This document shows positions 18,516-29,352 of a stretch of 64,000 nt of DNA, piece by piece. The stretch covers positions 682,001 through 746,000 of the forward strand of contig NZ_CP087715.1 of assembly GCF_020991125.1 (NCBI RefSeq), written 5' to 3'. Origin of the DNA: Microbulbifer celer (lineage in GTDB: Bacteria > Pseudomonadota > Gammaproteobacteria > Pseudomonadales > Cellvibrionaceae). Under the pieces are notes generated by a model that worked only from the letters and a program-made list of their open reading frames with translations, was not told where the DNA came from and ran no database searches. Made by a program: the position numbers and the translations under genes. How positions within the stretch are numbered: position 1 is the stretch's first letter; each line of letters starts with the position of its first letter.

Positions 18516-18917
18516 GGGTAACTCTGTCTGCTTCTGGCTTCTTTGGTAGGGGCGGACTGTTCTTCAGTTAAGAGACTTCCGCGGGGTAGTATTGCTCGCG
18601 ATATACGCTGTGGCCCGGTGTCGGAGGCCGAGGCTGTGGTCGCGCACTCAGGCGCCGCACTCTGGTTGACATGCTAACCTTTTAGCAGGCTCCAGTGGTT
18701 TGGCAATGAAAATGAGTCGCGCCCCGCCATTCGGATCCAATCAGTGACCGAGTCCTGCTTGTCCGGAGCGCCGCCATGGTATAGTTTGCCGCCGCTATTG
18801 TCAGCCGCGGCGTCTGATTGAGCGCGAACGGCGTGTTCGCGAAAAAATCAGCGCCTCCATGACACTTTTTCGCGCCTCGCGCATCCAAGGGACGACTTGC
18901 CACATGGGAGATATTTT
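18516..18917. other. Divergent intergenic region between kdsD and mlaC
   Basis: This gap of about 400 bases is where mlaF, mlaE and mlaD (and often a YrbG-type exchanger) lie in many relatives. I find no reading frame resembling them and no obvious remnants. It holds a TTGACA at 18666-18671, an inverted repeat GCTAA-CCTT-TTAGC at 18673-18686 and a TATAGT at 18780-18785, so it must contain promoters for both directions, but none can be fixed with confidence. Confidence 0.6.
18756..18785 (+). promoter_or_regulatory. Possible promoter for mlaC-ibaG-murA
   Basis: TATAGT at 18780-18785 preceded by TGCTTG (18756-18761, 18-base spacer) is the best sigma-70-like match reading towards mlaC. The -35 match is poor, so this is tentative. 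Confidence 0.25.
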
Positions 18918-19574
18918 GTGAGCGCACGTATTTTGCCAGTTTCATCCGTTTCTGCTCGCCTGTTTCAGGCAGTGATTGCCGTTTTCCTGTTCTGTAGTTG
19001 GGGGCCAGTGGCCAGTGCGGCACAGAACCCTTATTCGATGATTGAAGGGGTTTCCAGCGATCTGCTGGGCGTTATCCGTTCGAATGGGCAGCATCTGAAA
19101 TCCAACCCGCAGCGCTATTACAGTGCAGTGGATCGGGTGCTGGAACCGGTGGTGGACTTCAATTTTATCGCCCGCGGTGTGATGGGGCGCTACGCCAAGC
19201 AGGCGACCCCGGATCAGCGCGCGCGCTTTGCCAAGGCTTTCCGTCGCGATCTGGTAGCTACTTTTGCCCGTGGTGTGGCGACGTTTGGTGACCTGGACGT
19301 GAAGGTGGTTAACCCGGGCTCGGCGCCCAGCGGCAATCGCGTCAATGTATTGCAGGAAGTGCGTAGCAATGAGGGGTTGACCAAGGTCTCCTATACCCTG
19401 GTGCGCAATCGCAGTGGCCAGTGGAAGCTGATCAATGTGATCCTCAATGGTGTCAATCTGGGTAAAACCTTCCGCGGCCAGTTTGCCCAGTCAATGCAGG
19501 CTAACGGCGGCGATATAGACAAGGTAATTGCCAGTTGGTCGGCGGCTGACAAAGTTGCTGGCGAAGTGGGCTGA
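18918..19574 (+). CDS. mlaC: MlaC-family periplasmic phospholipid-binding protein (Ttg2D)
   Basis: MlaC shuttles phospholipids between the outer-membrane MlaA complex and the inner-membrane MlaFEDB ABC transporter. The 218-residue precursor has a signal peptide (about residues 1-35, ending GPVASAAQN) and the MlaC features VLEPVVDFNFIARGVMGRY and WKLINVILNGVNLGKTFRGQF. The GTG start at 18918 has GGGAGA seven bases upstream. What is odd is the neighbourhood: mlaF, mlaE and mlaD are not upstream and mlaB is not downstream, where they would be expected. The gene order kdsD / mlaC / ibaG / murA is otherwise conserved. The partner ATPase and permease must be elsewhere, or this protein works with another system. 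Confidence 0.9.
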   Translation: MSARILPVSSVSARLFQAVIAVFLFCSWGPVASAAQNPYSMIEGVSSDLLGVIRSNGQHLKSNPQRYYSAVDRVLEPVVDFNFIARGVMGRYAKQATPDQRARFAKAFRRDLVATFARGVATFGDLDVKVVNPGSAPSGNRVNVLQEVRSNEGLTKVSYTLVRNRSGQWKLINVILNGVNLGKTFRGQFAQSMQANGGDIDKVIASWSAADKVAGEVG

Positions 19575-19592
19575 TTGCTGGTTGATAACGAG

Positions 19593-19616
19593 GGCCGGCT
19601 GCGAAGCCGGTCTTAT
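19593..19616 (+). terminator. Weak hairpin after mlaC
   Basis: GCCGGCT and AGCCGGT flank a GCGA loop, followed by CTTATT. The T-run is poor, so it may only attenuate transcription into ibaG-murA. Confidence 0.3.
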
Positions 19617-19664
19617 TCCAGTACACTTGCGCGCTGATTTCCAACCGAGCCTTTATTCCCGCCT

Positions 19665-21216
<1,552 letters not shown>

Positions 21217-21349
21217 CCCGACGACAAGATGAGACACCACTGTCGGCGGGGGGCTGCTGGCAGTGGAGGGAATAAGCGGCAGGGCGTTGCCATCCGATTA
21301 AAAGTGCCGCACCTGACCAAGTAGTCGCCAACTGACCAAATATAACGCT

Positions 21350-21994
21350 ATGCAGATCACAATCGCTCTGACCAAGGGCCGGATCCTCAAGGAAACCTTG
21401 CCGTTGTTGGCGGAGGCCGGGCTGGAGCCCGCCGAGGATATCTCTACCAGCCGCAAGCTGATTTTTCCTACCAACCAGCCGCACGTGCGGTTGCTGATCC
21501 TGCGCGGGTCCGACGTACCCACTTACGTTCAGCATGGCGCGGCGGATATCGGGGTTGCCGGCAAGGATAATCTGCTGGAGCACGACGACAGCAATATTTA
21601 CGAGCCCCTGGATCTCAATATTGCCCGTTGCCGATTGATGACAGCGGGTATCAAAGGCGCATCCCTGCCTCAGGGACGTATCAAGGTGGCGACCAAGTTC
21701 GTGCAGTCCGCGAAACAGTTTTACGCGGCGCAGGGGCGTCAGGCGGATATCATCAAACTCTATGGCGCCATGGAGTTGGCGCCGCTGATGGATCTGGCCG
21801 ACGAAATTGTCGATATCGTGGATACCGGCAATACCCTCAAGGCCAATGGATTGGAAGCGCGCGACAGTATTGCCGAGATCAGCAGTCGACTGATCGTCAA
21901 TAAAGCGTCCATGAAGATGAAATATGCGCCTATCAGCGAGTTGATCGAGCGACTGTCTGCGGCAGTGGCCGCGAGAAGCGCGCAGGACCTCTGA
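21350..21994 (+). CDS. hisG: HisG, ATP phosphoribosyltransferase, short form
   Basis: HisG condenses ATP with PRPP in the first step of histidine synthesis. At 214 residues it is the short (HisGS) form, which lacks the C-terminal regulatory domain and therefore needs the HisZ subunit; no hisZ is in the window. The start [20 protein letters not shown] and the PRPP loop [15 protein letters not shown] are clear. It lies 133 bases after murA, a linkage also seen in Pseudomonas. Confidence 0.96.
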   Translation: MQITIALTKGRILKETLPLLAEAGLEPAEDISTSRKLIFPTNQPHVRLLILRGSDVPTYVQHGAADIGVAGKDNLLEHDDSNIYEPLDLNIARCRLMTAGIKGASLPQGRIKVATKFVQSAKQFYAAQGRQADIIKLYGAMELAPLMDLADEIVDIVDTGNTLKANGLEARDSIAEISSRLIVNKASMKMKYAPISELIERLSAAVAARSAQDL

Positions 21995-22102
21995 TCAGCG
22001 GATTCCAGTAAGGATAAAATGGCAGCTTCACCAGGCCTTGGTGATTCTGCTTTCGCATGTGCGGCGCCTCGATTGGCGAGGCCGCCCCGGACAGATACGG
22101 AT

Positions 22103-23413
22103 ATGATGAGCAAAACCATTCGTCGACTGGACGCCTCCAGTCGGGATTTTTCCACACAACTCGACGCACTTCTGGCCTGGGAGTCTGTGGCGGATTCTGC
22201 CGTTGAGGCCACGGTAGCGGAGATTCTTCAACAGGTGCGCGCTCGCGGCGATGCCGCGGTCATCGAGTACACCAATCGGTTCGATCGCCGCCAACTGACA
22301 ACGGCGCGGGAGTTCTGCCTTGATAAGTCGGCACTAACCGCGGCACTGGAGCGGATTCCCGCTGAGTCGCGGCAGGCCCTGCAGTCTGCCGCAGACCGGG
22401 TGCGCAGCTATCACGAGCATCAGCTGCAGGCTTCCTGGCAGTATCAGGAGGAGGACGGCACCGTGCTCGGGCAGCAGATTTCGCCCATGGAGCGAGTGGG
22501 GATCTACGTGCCCGGCGGCAAGGCGAGTTACCCATCTTCCGTGTTGATGAACGCGATTCCCGCCAAAGTGGCGGGGGTGGACTGCGTGTCCATGGTGGTG
22601 CCAGCGCCGGACGACCAGCTCAATGACCTGGTGTTGGCGGCGGCCGCGATTGCCGGTGTAGACGAAGTGTTTACCATTGGCGGCGCCCAGGCGGTGGCGG
22701 CACTGGCTTACGGCAGTGAGTCGATTGGCCGTGTCGACAAGATCGTGGGCCCCGGCAACATTTTTGTTGCCGCAGCCAAGCGGGCGGTTTTCGGGCAGGT
22801 CGCTATCGATATGATTGCGGGCCCGTCAGAGATTCTGGTGATTTGCGATGGAAAAACCGATCCGGATTGGATTGCCATGGATCTGTTGTCCCAGGCGGAG
22901 CACGACGAGCAGGCGCAATCGATTCTGTTGAGCCCCAATGCCGCATTTCTCGATGCGGTTGCGGTGTCGCTGGAAAAGCTGTTGGCAGAACTGCCGCGTC
23001 GGGAAATTGCGGCGCAGTCCATTCGCGAGCGCGGTGCCCTGATCCAGGTGTCGGATATTGCGCAGGCGATCGAAGTCTCTAACCGCATTGCGCCGGAGCA
23101 CCTGGAAGTTTCGGTCGATGCGCCGGAGCAGTATCTCCCCCAGATTCGCCACGCGGGCGCTATCTTCCTCGGCCGCCACACCGCAGAAGCTCTGGGGGAT
23201 TACTGTGCGGGGCCCAACCACGTTCTGCCAACCAGCGGTACTGCGCGGTTCTCCTCACCACTCGGGGTCTACGACTTCCAGAAACGTAGCTCCATTATCT
23301 TCTGCTCCCCGGAAGGTGCGGACAAACTGGGGCGGATCGCCAGTACCCTCGCCAGAGGAGAGGGGCTGGATGCGCATGCGCGTTCGGCGGAATACCGGGT
23401 CGCCGAGGATTGA
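22103..23413 (+). CDS. hisD: HisD, histidinol dehydrogenase
   Basis: HisD is a zinc enzyme that oxidises histidinol to histidine in two NAD-dependent steps. The protein has 436 residues from this start; [39 protein letters not shown] and [10 protein letters not shown] (zinc and catalytic residues) are all present. The start at 22103 gives the usual N-terminus ([13 protein letters not shown]). An in-frame ATG at 22019 would add 28 residues and actually has the better ribosome binding site (AAGGA, 5 bases before), so the true start is uncertain. It follows hisG and probably shares its transcript. Confidence 0.94.
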   Translation: MMSKTIRRLDASSRDFSTQLDALLAWESVADSAVEATVAEILQQVRARGDAAVIEYTNRFDRRQLTTAREFCLDKSALTAALERIPAESRQALQSAADRVRSYHEHQLQASWQYQEEDGTVLGQQISPMERVGIYVPGGKASYPSSVLMNAIPAKVAGVDCVSMVVPAPDDQLNDLVLAAAAIAGVDEVFTIGGAQAVAALAYGSESIGRVDKIVGPGNIFVAAAKRAVFGQVAIDMIAGPSEILVICDGKTDPDWIAMDLLSQAEHDEQAQSILLSPNAAFLDAVAVSLEKLLAELPRREIAAQSIRERGALIQVSDIAQAIEVSNRIAPEHLEVSVDAPEQYLPQIRHAGAIFLGRHTAEALGDYCAGPNHVLPTSGTARFSSPLGVYDFQKRSSIIFCSPEGADKLGRIASTLARGEGLDAHARSAEYRVAED

Positions 23414-23468
23414 TTGCTGTCGACAGACTACTGGCTTACTGAAAAACGCGCTGCGTCCGGGCACCCGC

Positions 23469-24605
23469 TCAGCTTCTCTTCTGAGGTTCAGGTCGCTCCG
23501 ATACGGTGGCTTTGGTGGTGTGGACTTCCTGATCGCGGATAAAGGTGATGGTCACGGTCTCCCCCGGGCGCAAGGTGGCCATCGCCGCGACACCGTGTTT
23601 GCCGTCGTTGATCGGGGTGTCATTGATATGGGTGATCACATCTCCGGGTTGCAGTCCGGCCAGGTGCGCCGGCCCGTCGTTGTAAATTGATGTCACAATC
23701 ACGCCATTGGTGGAGGCCAGGTTGAAGGAGCGCGCCAGCAGCGGGTTCAGTGTTTGTGCCTCGATCCCCAGCCAGCCCGGCACCACGCGCCCGAACTCGA
23801 TAATGTCCTGCATGATTTTCAGGGCGATATTGGCGGGAATGGCGAAGCTGATCCCGCCGGCGGAGTCGGACTGGTTCAGAATCGAAGTGTTGATGCCCAG
23901 CAGCTTGCCCCGGGCATCGACCAGTGCGCCACCGGAGTTGCCGGGGTTCACCGCCGCGTCTGTCTGAATAAAGCTCTGAACCCCGTTCAGGTCCCGCCCG
24001 GTGGCGCTGATAATACCTTGTGTGACGGTTTGCCCGAGGCCGAAGGGGTTGCCGATCGCCAGCACCACATCCCCTACCTGAGCGTTTTCCGGATCACCCA
24101 CCTCGATGGTGGTGAGTGCCGACATGTCGATCTTCAACACCGCCAGGTCAAAGTCTGCATCTGAACCGACGAATTTGACCGGTGCTTCCCGTCCGTCTGC
24201 CAGCAGTACCTTGATTGCCTCGGCACCGTAAATCAGGTGGTGGTTGGTGAGAATGTAGCCCTCATCATTGACGATAACACCCGAGCCGAGATTGGACTGC
24301 AGGCGTTCCTGCTGAGGGATGTTCAGTTGGTCCAGCAGGCGCCGGTACATGGGATGGTTGGCCATCGGGTGACGGCGCTGGGGCAGGCGTTGATTGGTAT
24401 AGATATTGACCACTGCCGGCCCGGCCAGGTTGACCGCGCTGGCATAGGATAGCGGGGCCCGTGCTTCACTCGGGGTGGGGGCCGCGGTCTGGCCGCGCAA
24501 GTGGGGGAAAAGTATCAGCAAGGCTCCTGCGACGGCCAATCCTATAACAGCCGGAATGGCCCAGTCTTGCAGAAATCGTTGTATTTGCACCGGCAGCTCC
24601 TTCAT
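23469..24605 (-). CDS. degS: DegS/AlgW-type membrane-anchored serine protease
   Basis: DegS-type proteases sense misfolded outer-membrane proteins through their PDZ domain and cleave the anti-sigma factor RseA/MucA to release sigma-E. The 378-residue protein has one N-terminal membrane helix (about residues 16-34), a trypsin-like domain with His123 (TNHHLI), Asp153 (DFDLAVL) and Ser224 (NPGNSGG), and a single PDZ domain (about 275-370). A single PDZ domain plus membrane anchor separates it from DegP/DegQ. It converges with hisD, 55 bases away. Confidence 0.92.
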   Translation of the reverse strand: MKELPVQIQRFLQDWAIPAVIGLAVAGALLILFPHLRGQTAAPTPSEARAPLSYASAVNLAGPAVVNIYTNQRLPQRRHPMANHPMYRRLLDQLNIPQQERLQSNLGSGVIVNDEGYILTNHHLIYGAEAIKVLLADGREAPVKFVGSDADFDLAVLKIDMSALTTIEVGDPENAQVGDVVLAIGNPFGLGQTVTQGIISATGRDLNGVQSFIQTDAAVNPGNSGGALVDARGKLLGINTSILNQSDSAGGISFAIPANIALKIMQDIIEFGRVVPGWLGIEAQTLNPLLARSFNLASTNGVIVTSIYNDGPAHLAGLQPGDVITHINDTPINDGKHGVAAMATLRPGETVTITFIRDQEVHTTKATVSERPEPQKRS

Positions 24606-24708
24606 TTGCCCTCATTATACGCATTCTGTTGCCGTGAAAGGACACCCTGGAGGCAATTCCCGGTATATCCATAGCACCAGTTGTTCTCAGGCGGTTGGCG
24701 TATAGCGC

Positions 24709-24736
24709 TTGGTGGTGCGCCGGTAATCCGTATAAT
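24709..24736 (+). promoter_or_regulatory. Predicted sigma-70 promoter of sat
   Basis: TTGGTG at 24709-24714 and a perfect TATAAT at 24731-24736 are 16 bases apart, about 50 bases before the sat start. Confidence 0.45.
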
Positions 24737-24787
24737 GTGGCGCTCAAAGAAATGTGATTTAGGTATACTTTTCAGCAGGAGTCCCGA

Positions 24788-25978
24788 ATGTCCCTGGTTC
24801 GTCCACACGGCAGTGAAGAGCTGCAACCCCGGTTTGTCTACGACAGCGAGCGCCACCAACAGTTGATGCACGAGGCGGAGTCCCTGCCGTCCATCGTGGT
24901 CAGTTCTGCGGCGGCGGCCAATGCCGTAATGCTGGGTGCCGGCTACTTCAACCCGCTGCAGGGCTACATGAACCTGGCGGATGCCCTGAGTGTGGCGGAG
25001 TCCCTGCACACCGCGGACGGTCTGTTCTGGCCGGTACCAGTAGTGAATGTGGTTGAAGATGCTTCCGCCATCGCTGGTGCCAAGCGCATCGCCCTGCGCG
25101 ACCCGAACGTCGAAGGCAATCCGGTCATTGCGGTGATGGATGTGGAAGCCATCGAGACCATCGACGACGCGCAAATGAGTACCATCGTCGAGCAGGTATA
25201 CGGCACCCAGGACGACAAGCACCCCGGTGTTGCGGCGTTCAAGAGCGCTGGCCGCCAGGTTATTTCGGGTCCGATCGAAGTGCTGAATTTCAGCTACTTC
25301 CAGACTGACTTTCCGGACACTTTTCGCACTGCCGTCGAGATTCGCAACGAGTTTGCCGAACACGGTTGGAGCAAGGTAGTTGCCTTCCAGACCCGCAACC
25401 CAATGCACCGTGCGCACGAAGAACTGTGCAAAATGGCGCTGGAAGGAGTAGGTGCCGATGGCGTGCTGATCCACATGCTGCTGGGTAAGCTGAAAGCCGG
25501 TGATATTCCCGCTCCGGTGCGCGATGCATCCATCCGCAAGATGGTGGAGGTTTACTTCCCGAAAAATTCCGTCATGGTGACCGGTTACGGTTTCGATATG
25601 CTGTATGCGGGCCCTCGCGAAGCGGTGCTGCACGCGGTATTCCGCCAGAATTGTGGCTGTAGCCACCTGATCGTCGGTCGCGACCACGCCGGCGTGGGTG
25701 ATTACTACGGCGCCTTCGACGCCCAGACCATTTTCGATGAGAAGGTACCGGAAGGGGCACTGGAGATTGAAATCTTCCGCGCCGACCACACCGCCTACTC
25801 CAAGAAGCTGAACAAGGTAGTGATGATGCGCGATGTGCCGGATCACACCAAAGAGGACTTCATCCTGCTGTCTGGCACCAAAGTGCGCGAGATGCTGGGT
25901 AACGGTGTGGCACCGCCCCCGGAGTTCTCTCGTCCGGAAGTGGCGCAGATTCTGATGGATTACTATCAGAGCCTGTGA
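24788..25978 (+). CDS. sat: Sulfate adenylyltransferase (ATP sulfurylase), single-polypeptide type
   Basis: Sat makes adenosine 5'-phosphosulfate from ATP and sulfate, the first step of sulfate assimilation. The 396-residue protein has the ATP-binding motif QTRNPMHRAH at residues 201-210 and GRDHAGVGDYYG near residue 300, both diagnostic for homo-oligomeric ATP sulfurylase. Many gammaproteobacteria use the unrelated CysD-CysN pair instead. A reductase of the CysH type lies 15 kb away at 41149. The gene is monocistronic: own promoter upstream and a strong terminator downstream. Confidence 0.95.
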   Translation: MSLVRPHGSEELQPRFVYDSERHQQLMHEAESLPSIVVSSAAAANAVMLGAGYFNPLQGYMNLADALSVAESLHTADGLFWPVPVVNVVEDASAIAGAKRIALRDPNVEGNPVIAVMDVEAIETIDDAQMSTIVEQVYGTQDDKHPGVAAFKSAGRQVISGPIEVLNFSYFQTDFPDTFRTAVEIRNEFAEHGWSKVVAFQTRNPMHRAHEELCKMALEGVGADGVLIHMLLGKLKAGDIPAPVRDASIRKMVEVYFPKNSVMVTGYGFDMLYAGPREAVLHAVFRQNCGCSHLIVGRDHAGVGDYYGAFDAQTIFDEKVPEGALEIEIFRADHTAYSKKLNKVVMMRDVPDHTKEDFILLSGTKVREMLGNGVAPPPEFSRPEVAQILMDYYQSL

Positions 25979-25996
25979 TGCCAGAATCGGTGATAA

Positions 25997-26056
25997 GCCT
26001 GAGATATGAATCTCAGGCACAAAAAAAGGCGGGGTGACCCGCCTTTTTTTGTGCCT
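25997..26056. terminator. Bidirectional terminator between sat and zapG
   Basis: A hairpin from 26015 to 26056 has the core GGCGGG-GTGA-CCCGCC flanked by an A-run on the left and a T-run on the right, so it works on both strands for the convergent genes. A second 9-bp hairpin (GCCTGAGAT paired with ATCTCAGGC) lies just before it at 25997-26018. Confidence 0.9.
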
Positions 26057-26098
26057 GCAGTTTGTGAGCTGCCTGCAGGCTGTGTGAACGTGCAGCGT

Positions 26099-26563
26099 TT
26101 AGCGATTGACCACCTGCTCGGTGTCGCCAATAGAAGCGGGCTCTTTGTCGAGGCCAAACTCTTCCGAGAGTGTGCCAGTGGTGCCAGGCTCCTTCGGGGC
26201 CCAGTCCCGCGGGGGGAGGACGCTCAGGTTGTCATCGTTTTCACTCAGCTGCCCGCTTCCGGCTTCCAGCATCTGGCGGCCGATGTCCTGACTGGACAGG
26301 CGCATGGCGCTGTTGGCCAGGTACTCGTGCACTTCGCGATAACTGTGAGTCAGGTTGTTGACCAGTTGCGATGTCTGGTCGAAGTGCTCGTTGACCTGTT
26401 GCTGGAAGTCCTCCAGCTTGGTGTTGGCCTCTTTGAGGCGGAGCTCCAGTTCCTGGGTGCGATCAACCGCATTTTGGCGATTGCGAGTGGCGAGAAATGC
26501 CAGCAGGGCGCCCAGGACCAGCCCGAGAACACCTACCAGAATCAAAACCGACGTTGAGTGCAC
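26099..26563 (-). CDS. zapG: ZapG/YhcB, DUF1043 inner-membrane protein
   Basis: The 154-residue protein has an N-terminal membrane helix (about residues 3-22), a coiled-coil stretch (about 27-75; ELELRLKEANTKLEDFQQQV) and a disordered tail. This is the YhcB (DUF1043) family, which links cell-wall synthesis and division. The GTG start at 26563 has GAGGAGG upstream and gives the typical VHSTSVLILVGVLG beginning. It diverges from zapE, as in E. coli, where the order degS-degQ-zapG-zapE-rplM is conserved. Confidence 0.9.
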   Translation of the reverse strand: MHSTSVLILVGVLGLVLGALLAFLATRNRQNAVDRTQELELRLKEANTKLEDFQQQVNEHFDQTSQLVNNLTHSYREVHEYLANSAMRLSSQDIGRQMLEAGSGQLSENDDNLSVLPPRDWAPKEPGTTGTLSEEFGLDKEPASIGDTEQVVNR

Positions 26564-26749
26564 AGCTACTTCCTCCTCAAATAAGTGGTGGCACCGACCA
26601 TCCATGACGTTGCCTTATTATACGCGAATCCTCGCGCTTCGCGGTGATATTCGACCACGGAGTTTTGTGCCAAGTTGCGGCGGATTTGCTAAAGTGCGCG
26701 CCTTTACGCTCCTGGGGTACGCCCTGTCCTTTATAAGGTGGTTGCTTTT

Positions 26750-27883
26750 ATGGTCGCGAATACGGACGGTCCACTCACGCCGATGCAGCGCTACGAGCGG
26801 GATCTGCAGCGCCCGGACTTTGTTGCTGACCCCGCGCAGCGCGCGGCGGTAGAGGAGCTTCAGGACCTGTATCTACGCCTCGTTGAGCGCAGTGAGAGCA
26901 GGGGGCGCAAAGGGTTTCTGTCGGGGCTGCGGGCGAGATTGCGCGGTGTCGAGCCCCCTGAAACGGGGCTTTATTTCTGGGGTGGCGTCGGCCGTGGCAA
27001 GACCTACCTGATGGATGCATTTTTCGAGGCATTGCCGTTTGCGCGCAAACAGCGCACGCACTTCCACCGTTTCATGCGCGATGTGCATCGTCAATTGAAG
27101 GCGCTGGCGGGCGAGAAAAACCCTCTGGAAAAAGTGGCAGATCGCGTCGCCGATCGGGCTCAGGTGTTGTGTTTTGACGAGTTCTTCGTCTCCGATATCA
27201 CCGACGCCATGATTCTTGCCAATCTGCTGGAGGCCCTGTTCGCGCGTGGCGTTACCCTGGTAGCGACTTCCAATATCCAACCGCAGGGTCTGTATAAGGA
27301 TGGTTTGCAGCGGGCACGCTTTCTGCCGGCCATTGATCTCCTGTTGCGTCACACGAAAGTCATCAACGTGGACAACGGGGTGGATTATCGTCTGCGCGCA
27401 CTGGAAATGGCGGAGCTCTACCACAGCCCGCTGGATGAGGCCGCACAGCAGAGCCTCGAAAGCAGTTTTCACAGCCTGATGGTAGAGGGCTGTGAGGTGC
27501 GCGAGCTGGTGACGCTGGATATCGAGGGGCGACCTATTGTCGCCGAGAAGGTTGCCGACGATCTGGCCTGGTTCGAGTTTTCAGAACTGTGTGATGGCCC
27601 TCGGTCACAAAATGATTACATTGAGTTGGCGCGGGAATTCCAGACGGTATTGGTCGCCAATGTGCCGCAGTTTAACGAGCGCTCGGAGAGTCAGGCGCGC
27701 CGTTTTATCAATCTGGTGGATGAGTTCTACGACCGCTGCGTGAAGATGGTGATTTCAGCAGCGGCCCCGGTGGGGGAGTTGTATGCCGGTCGCCATTTGA
27801 CATTTGAGTTCGAGCGCACGGTCAGTCGCCTGCAGGAGATGCAGTCCCGGGAGTATCTTGCCCGCGAGCACCGGCCCGAGTGA
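26750..27883 (+). CDS. zapE: ZapE, AFG1-family division ATPase
   Basis: ZapE is a cytoplasmic ATPase that acts on FtsZ at the division ring late in constriction. The 377-residue protein has Walker A GGVGRGKT at residues 78-85 and Walker B CFDEF at 141-145, followed by ATSNIQPQGLYKDGLQRARFLPAI, the AFG1-family core. The ATG at 26750 is chosen; a GTG four codons earlier overlaps the ribosome binding site AAGGTGG. It lies upstream of rplM as in other gammaproteobacteria. Confidence 0.95.
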   Translation: MVANTDGPLTPMQRYERDLQRPDFVADPAQRAAVEELQDLYLRLVERSESRGRKGFLSGLRARLRGVEPPETGLYFWGGVGRGKTYLMDAFFEALPFARKQRTHFHRFMRDVHRQLKALAGEKNPLEKVADRVADRAQVLCFDEFFVSDITDAMILANLLEALFARGVTLVATSNIQPQGLYKDGLQRARFLPAIDLLLRHTKVINVDNGVDYRLRALEMAELYHSPLDEAAQQSLESSFHSLMVEGCEVRELVTLDIEGRPIVAEKVADDLAWFEFSELCDGPRSQNDYIELAREFQTVLVANVPQFNERSESQARRFINLVDEFYDRCVKMVISAAAPVGELYAGRHLTFEFERTVSRLQEMQSREYLAREHRPE

Positions 27884-27940
27884 GGGCTGTGGGTGCCCGG
27901 AGTATGGGAAGCTCTGGTCAGTTGTTGAGCAACTTTTCTC

Positions 27941-27969
27941 TTGAAAAGGCCCGGGTGCTTATGTAGTAT
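27941..27969 (+). promoter_or_regulatory. Promoter of rplM-rpsI
   Basis: TTGAAA at 27941-27946, 17 bases, then TAGTAT at 27964-27969, followed by a GC-rich stretch (TCGCGC). The discriminator is of the kind found at stringently controlled ribosomal promoters, which is inference. The leader to rplM would be about 50 bases. Confidence 0.7.
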
Positions 27970-28027
27970 TCGCGCTCTTTTCGTGGGACGGCTCCATTCC
28001 CGGGGCCATATACAGGTGTTTTATAAC

Positions 28028-28456
28028 ATGAAGACTTACAGTGCCAAGCCGGAAGCGGTCACTCGCGACTGGTATATTGTTGACGCTGCGGACAAGACTC
28101 TCGGCCGTATTTCCGCCGAGATTGCTCACCGCCTGCGTGGCAAGCACAAGCCTGAATATACGCCCCACGTGGACACCGGTGACTACATCGTAGTGATCAA
28201 CGCCGAGAAGGTTCGCGTGACCGGCAATAAGGCCAAAGACAAGATCTACCACAGCCACTCCGGCTACCCCGGTGGTCTTAAATCCATCAGCTTTGAGAAG
28301 CTGATCGACAAGGCGCCTGAGCGCACTATCCAAAGTGCGGTTAAAGGCATGCTCCCTAAAGGTCCGCTGGGCCGCGCCATGTTCAAGAAATTGAAGGTGT
28401 ACAAGGGTAGCGAGCATCCTCACACGGCTCAGCAGCCGATTGAACTGTCGATCTAA
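28028..28456 (+). CDS. rplM: 50S ribosomal protein L13
   Basis: The 142-residue protein has exactly the E. coli length. It starts [20 protein letters not shown] and carries [20 protein letters not shown] and the conserved [19 protein letters not shown]13 is an early assembly protein of the large subunit. The start at 28028 is the one matching the family; the open frame upstream is leader. It is co-transcribed with rpsI, 15 bases downstream. Confidence 0.98.
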   Translation: MKTYSAKPEAVTRDWYIVDAADKTLGRISAEIAHRLRGKHKPEYTPHVDTGDYIVVINAEKVRVTGNKAKDKIYHSHSGYPGGLKSISFEKLIDKAPERTIQSAVKGMLPKGPLGRAMFKKLKVYKGSEHPHTAQQPIELSI

Positions 28457-28471
28457 ACGGAAAGCATTCTC

Positions 28472-28864
28472 ATGGCAACTACTCAATATTACGGTACCGG
28501 CCGTCGCAAGACCTCCACTGCTCGCGTATTTATCCAGCAGGGTGAGGGCAAAATCAGCGTCAACGGTCGTACTCTGGACGAATTCTTTGGTCGTGAAGTG
28601 GCTCGCATGATCGTGCGTCAGCCGCTGGAGCTGACCGACATGGTGGATAAATTTGACATTAACGTCACTGTGAAAGGTGGTGGTTCTTTCGGTCAGGCGG
28701 GTGCGATCCGTCACGGCCTGACCCGCGCCCTGATGCAGTACGACGAGTCTCTGCGTCAGCCGCTGCGCGCTGCTGGTTACGTGACTCGCGACGCGCGTGC
28801 CGTTGAACGGAAGAAAGTCGGTCTGCGCAAAGCGCGTAAGAAGCCGCAATTCTCCAAGCGTTAA
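28472..28864 (+). CDS. rpsI: 30S ribosomal protein S9
   Basis: The 130-residue protein contains [17 protein letters not shown] at the N-terminus and ends [17 protein letters not shown]. The C-terminal basic tail reaches the P-site tRNA on the small subunit. It follows rplM in the universal rplM-rpsI pair and is followed at once by a terminator. Confidence 0.98.
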   Translation: MATTQYYGTGRRKTSTARVFIQQGEGKISVNGRTLDEFFGREVARMIVRQPLELTDMVDKFDINVTVKGGGSFGQAGAIRHGLTRALMQYDESLRQPLRAAGYVTRDARAVERKKVGLRKARKKPQFSKR

Positions 28865-28882
28865 TTTTTGCTTATATTTCTG

Positions 28883-28908
28883 GCCCGGCAACAGCCGGGC
28901 TTTTTTTT
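28883..28908 (+). terminator. Rho-independent terminator of rplM-rpsI
   Basis: GCCCGGC, loop AACA, GCCGGGC, then eight T residues, 18 bases after the rpsI stop. Confidence 0.92.
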
Positions 28909-29352
28909 GTCAGCTGTTCGCGCCTGTATCGAAAATGGTTGCTGTTGAGGTGCCTGTTGCCCATTGGCGATGGGGTTGCCGACGTTCGCTTCGGCTCCGC
29001 CTTGTATCAATTTGGCATTTTCTTTAACATTGCGCGAATTTCTATCCGCTCGTACTTGGGGTTTGGCCACTTTGTTCTATGGTCAGGCGAGCGGGCCAGT
29101 TGTAGGGGAGTTTCTGTTTTAAGTCTCTGATTTTGCGGCAGAAGTCTGCTTTCTGTCGTGCGGTTCCTCTGTTTTGTCTGGCTTTCGGCTCAGGCTTACC
29201 GGGGTGGCCGTGGCAGCGTTGCCTGGCGTGGAAGCCCTGAAGTGCCACCGTTGCGGCGTTGTGTAGATTTGAACAAGATTTCCAATTTTTGGGTTTGGGC
29301 CAGCAAGTTCCGGGGTTTGGGCTTTGGGACGCTGTGATGGGAGAAATACGTC
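28909..29352. other. Intergenic region upstream of petA
   Basis: This stretch of 444 bases must contain the promoter and leader of the cytochrome bc1 genes. Its composition is more AT-rich than the flanking genes. I find no convincing reading frame and no clear sigma-70 promoter; several partial TTG-containing boxes lack a matched -10 element. Confidence 0.5.

Noticed and set aside
18682-19023. 113-codon minus-strand frame in the kdsD-mlaC gap
   Set aside because: It overlaps the mlaC start on the other strand and does not resemble YrbG or any Mla component.
24602-26020. Minus-strand open frame of 472 codons opposite sat
   Set aside because: It mirrors the ATP sulfurylase gene and has no recognisable features or ribosome site.
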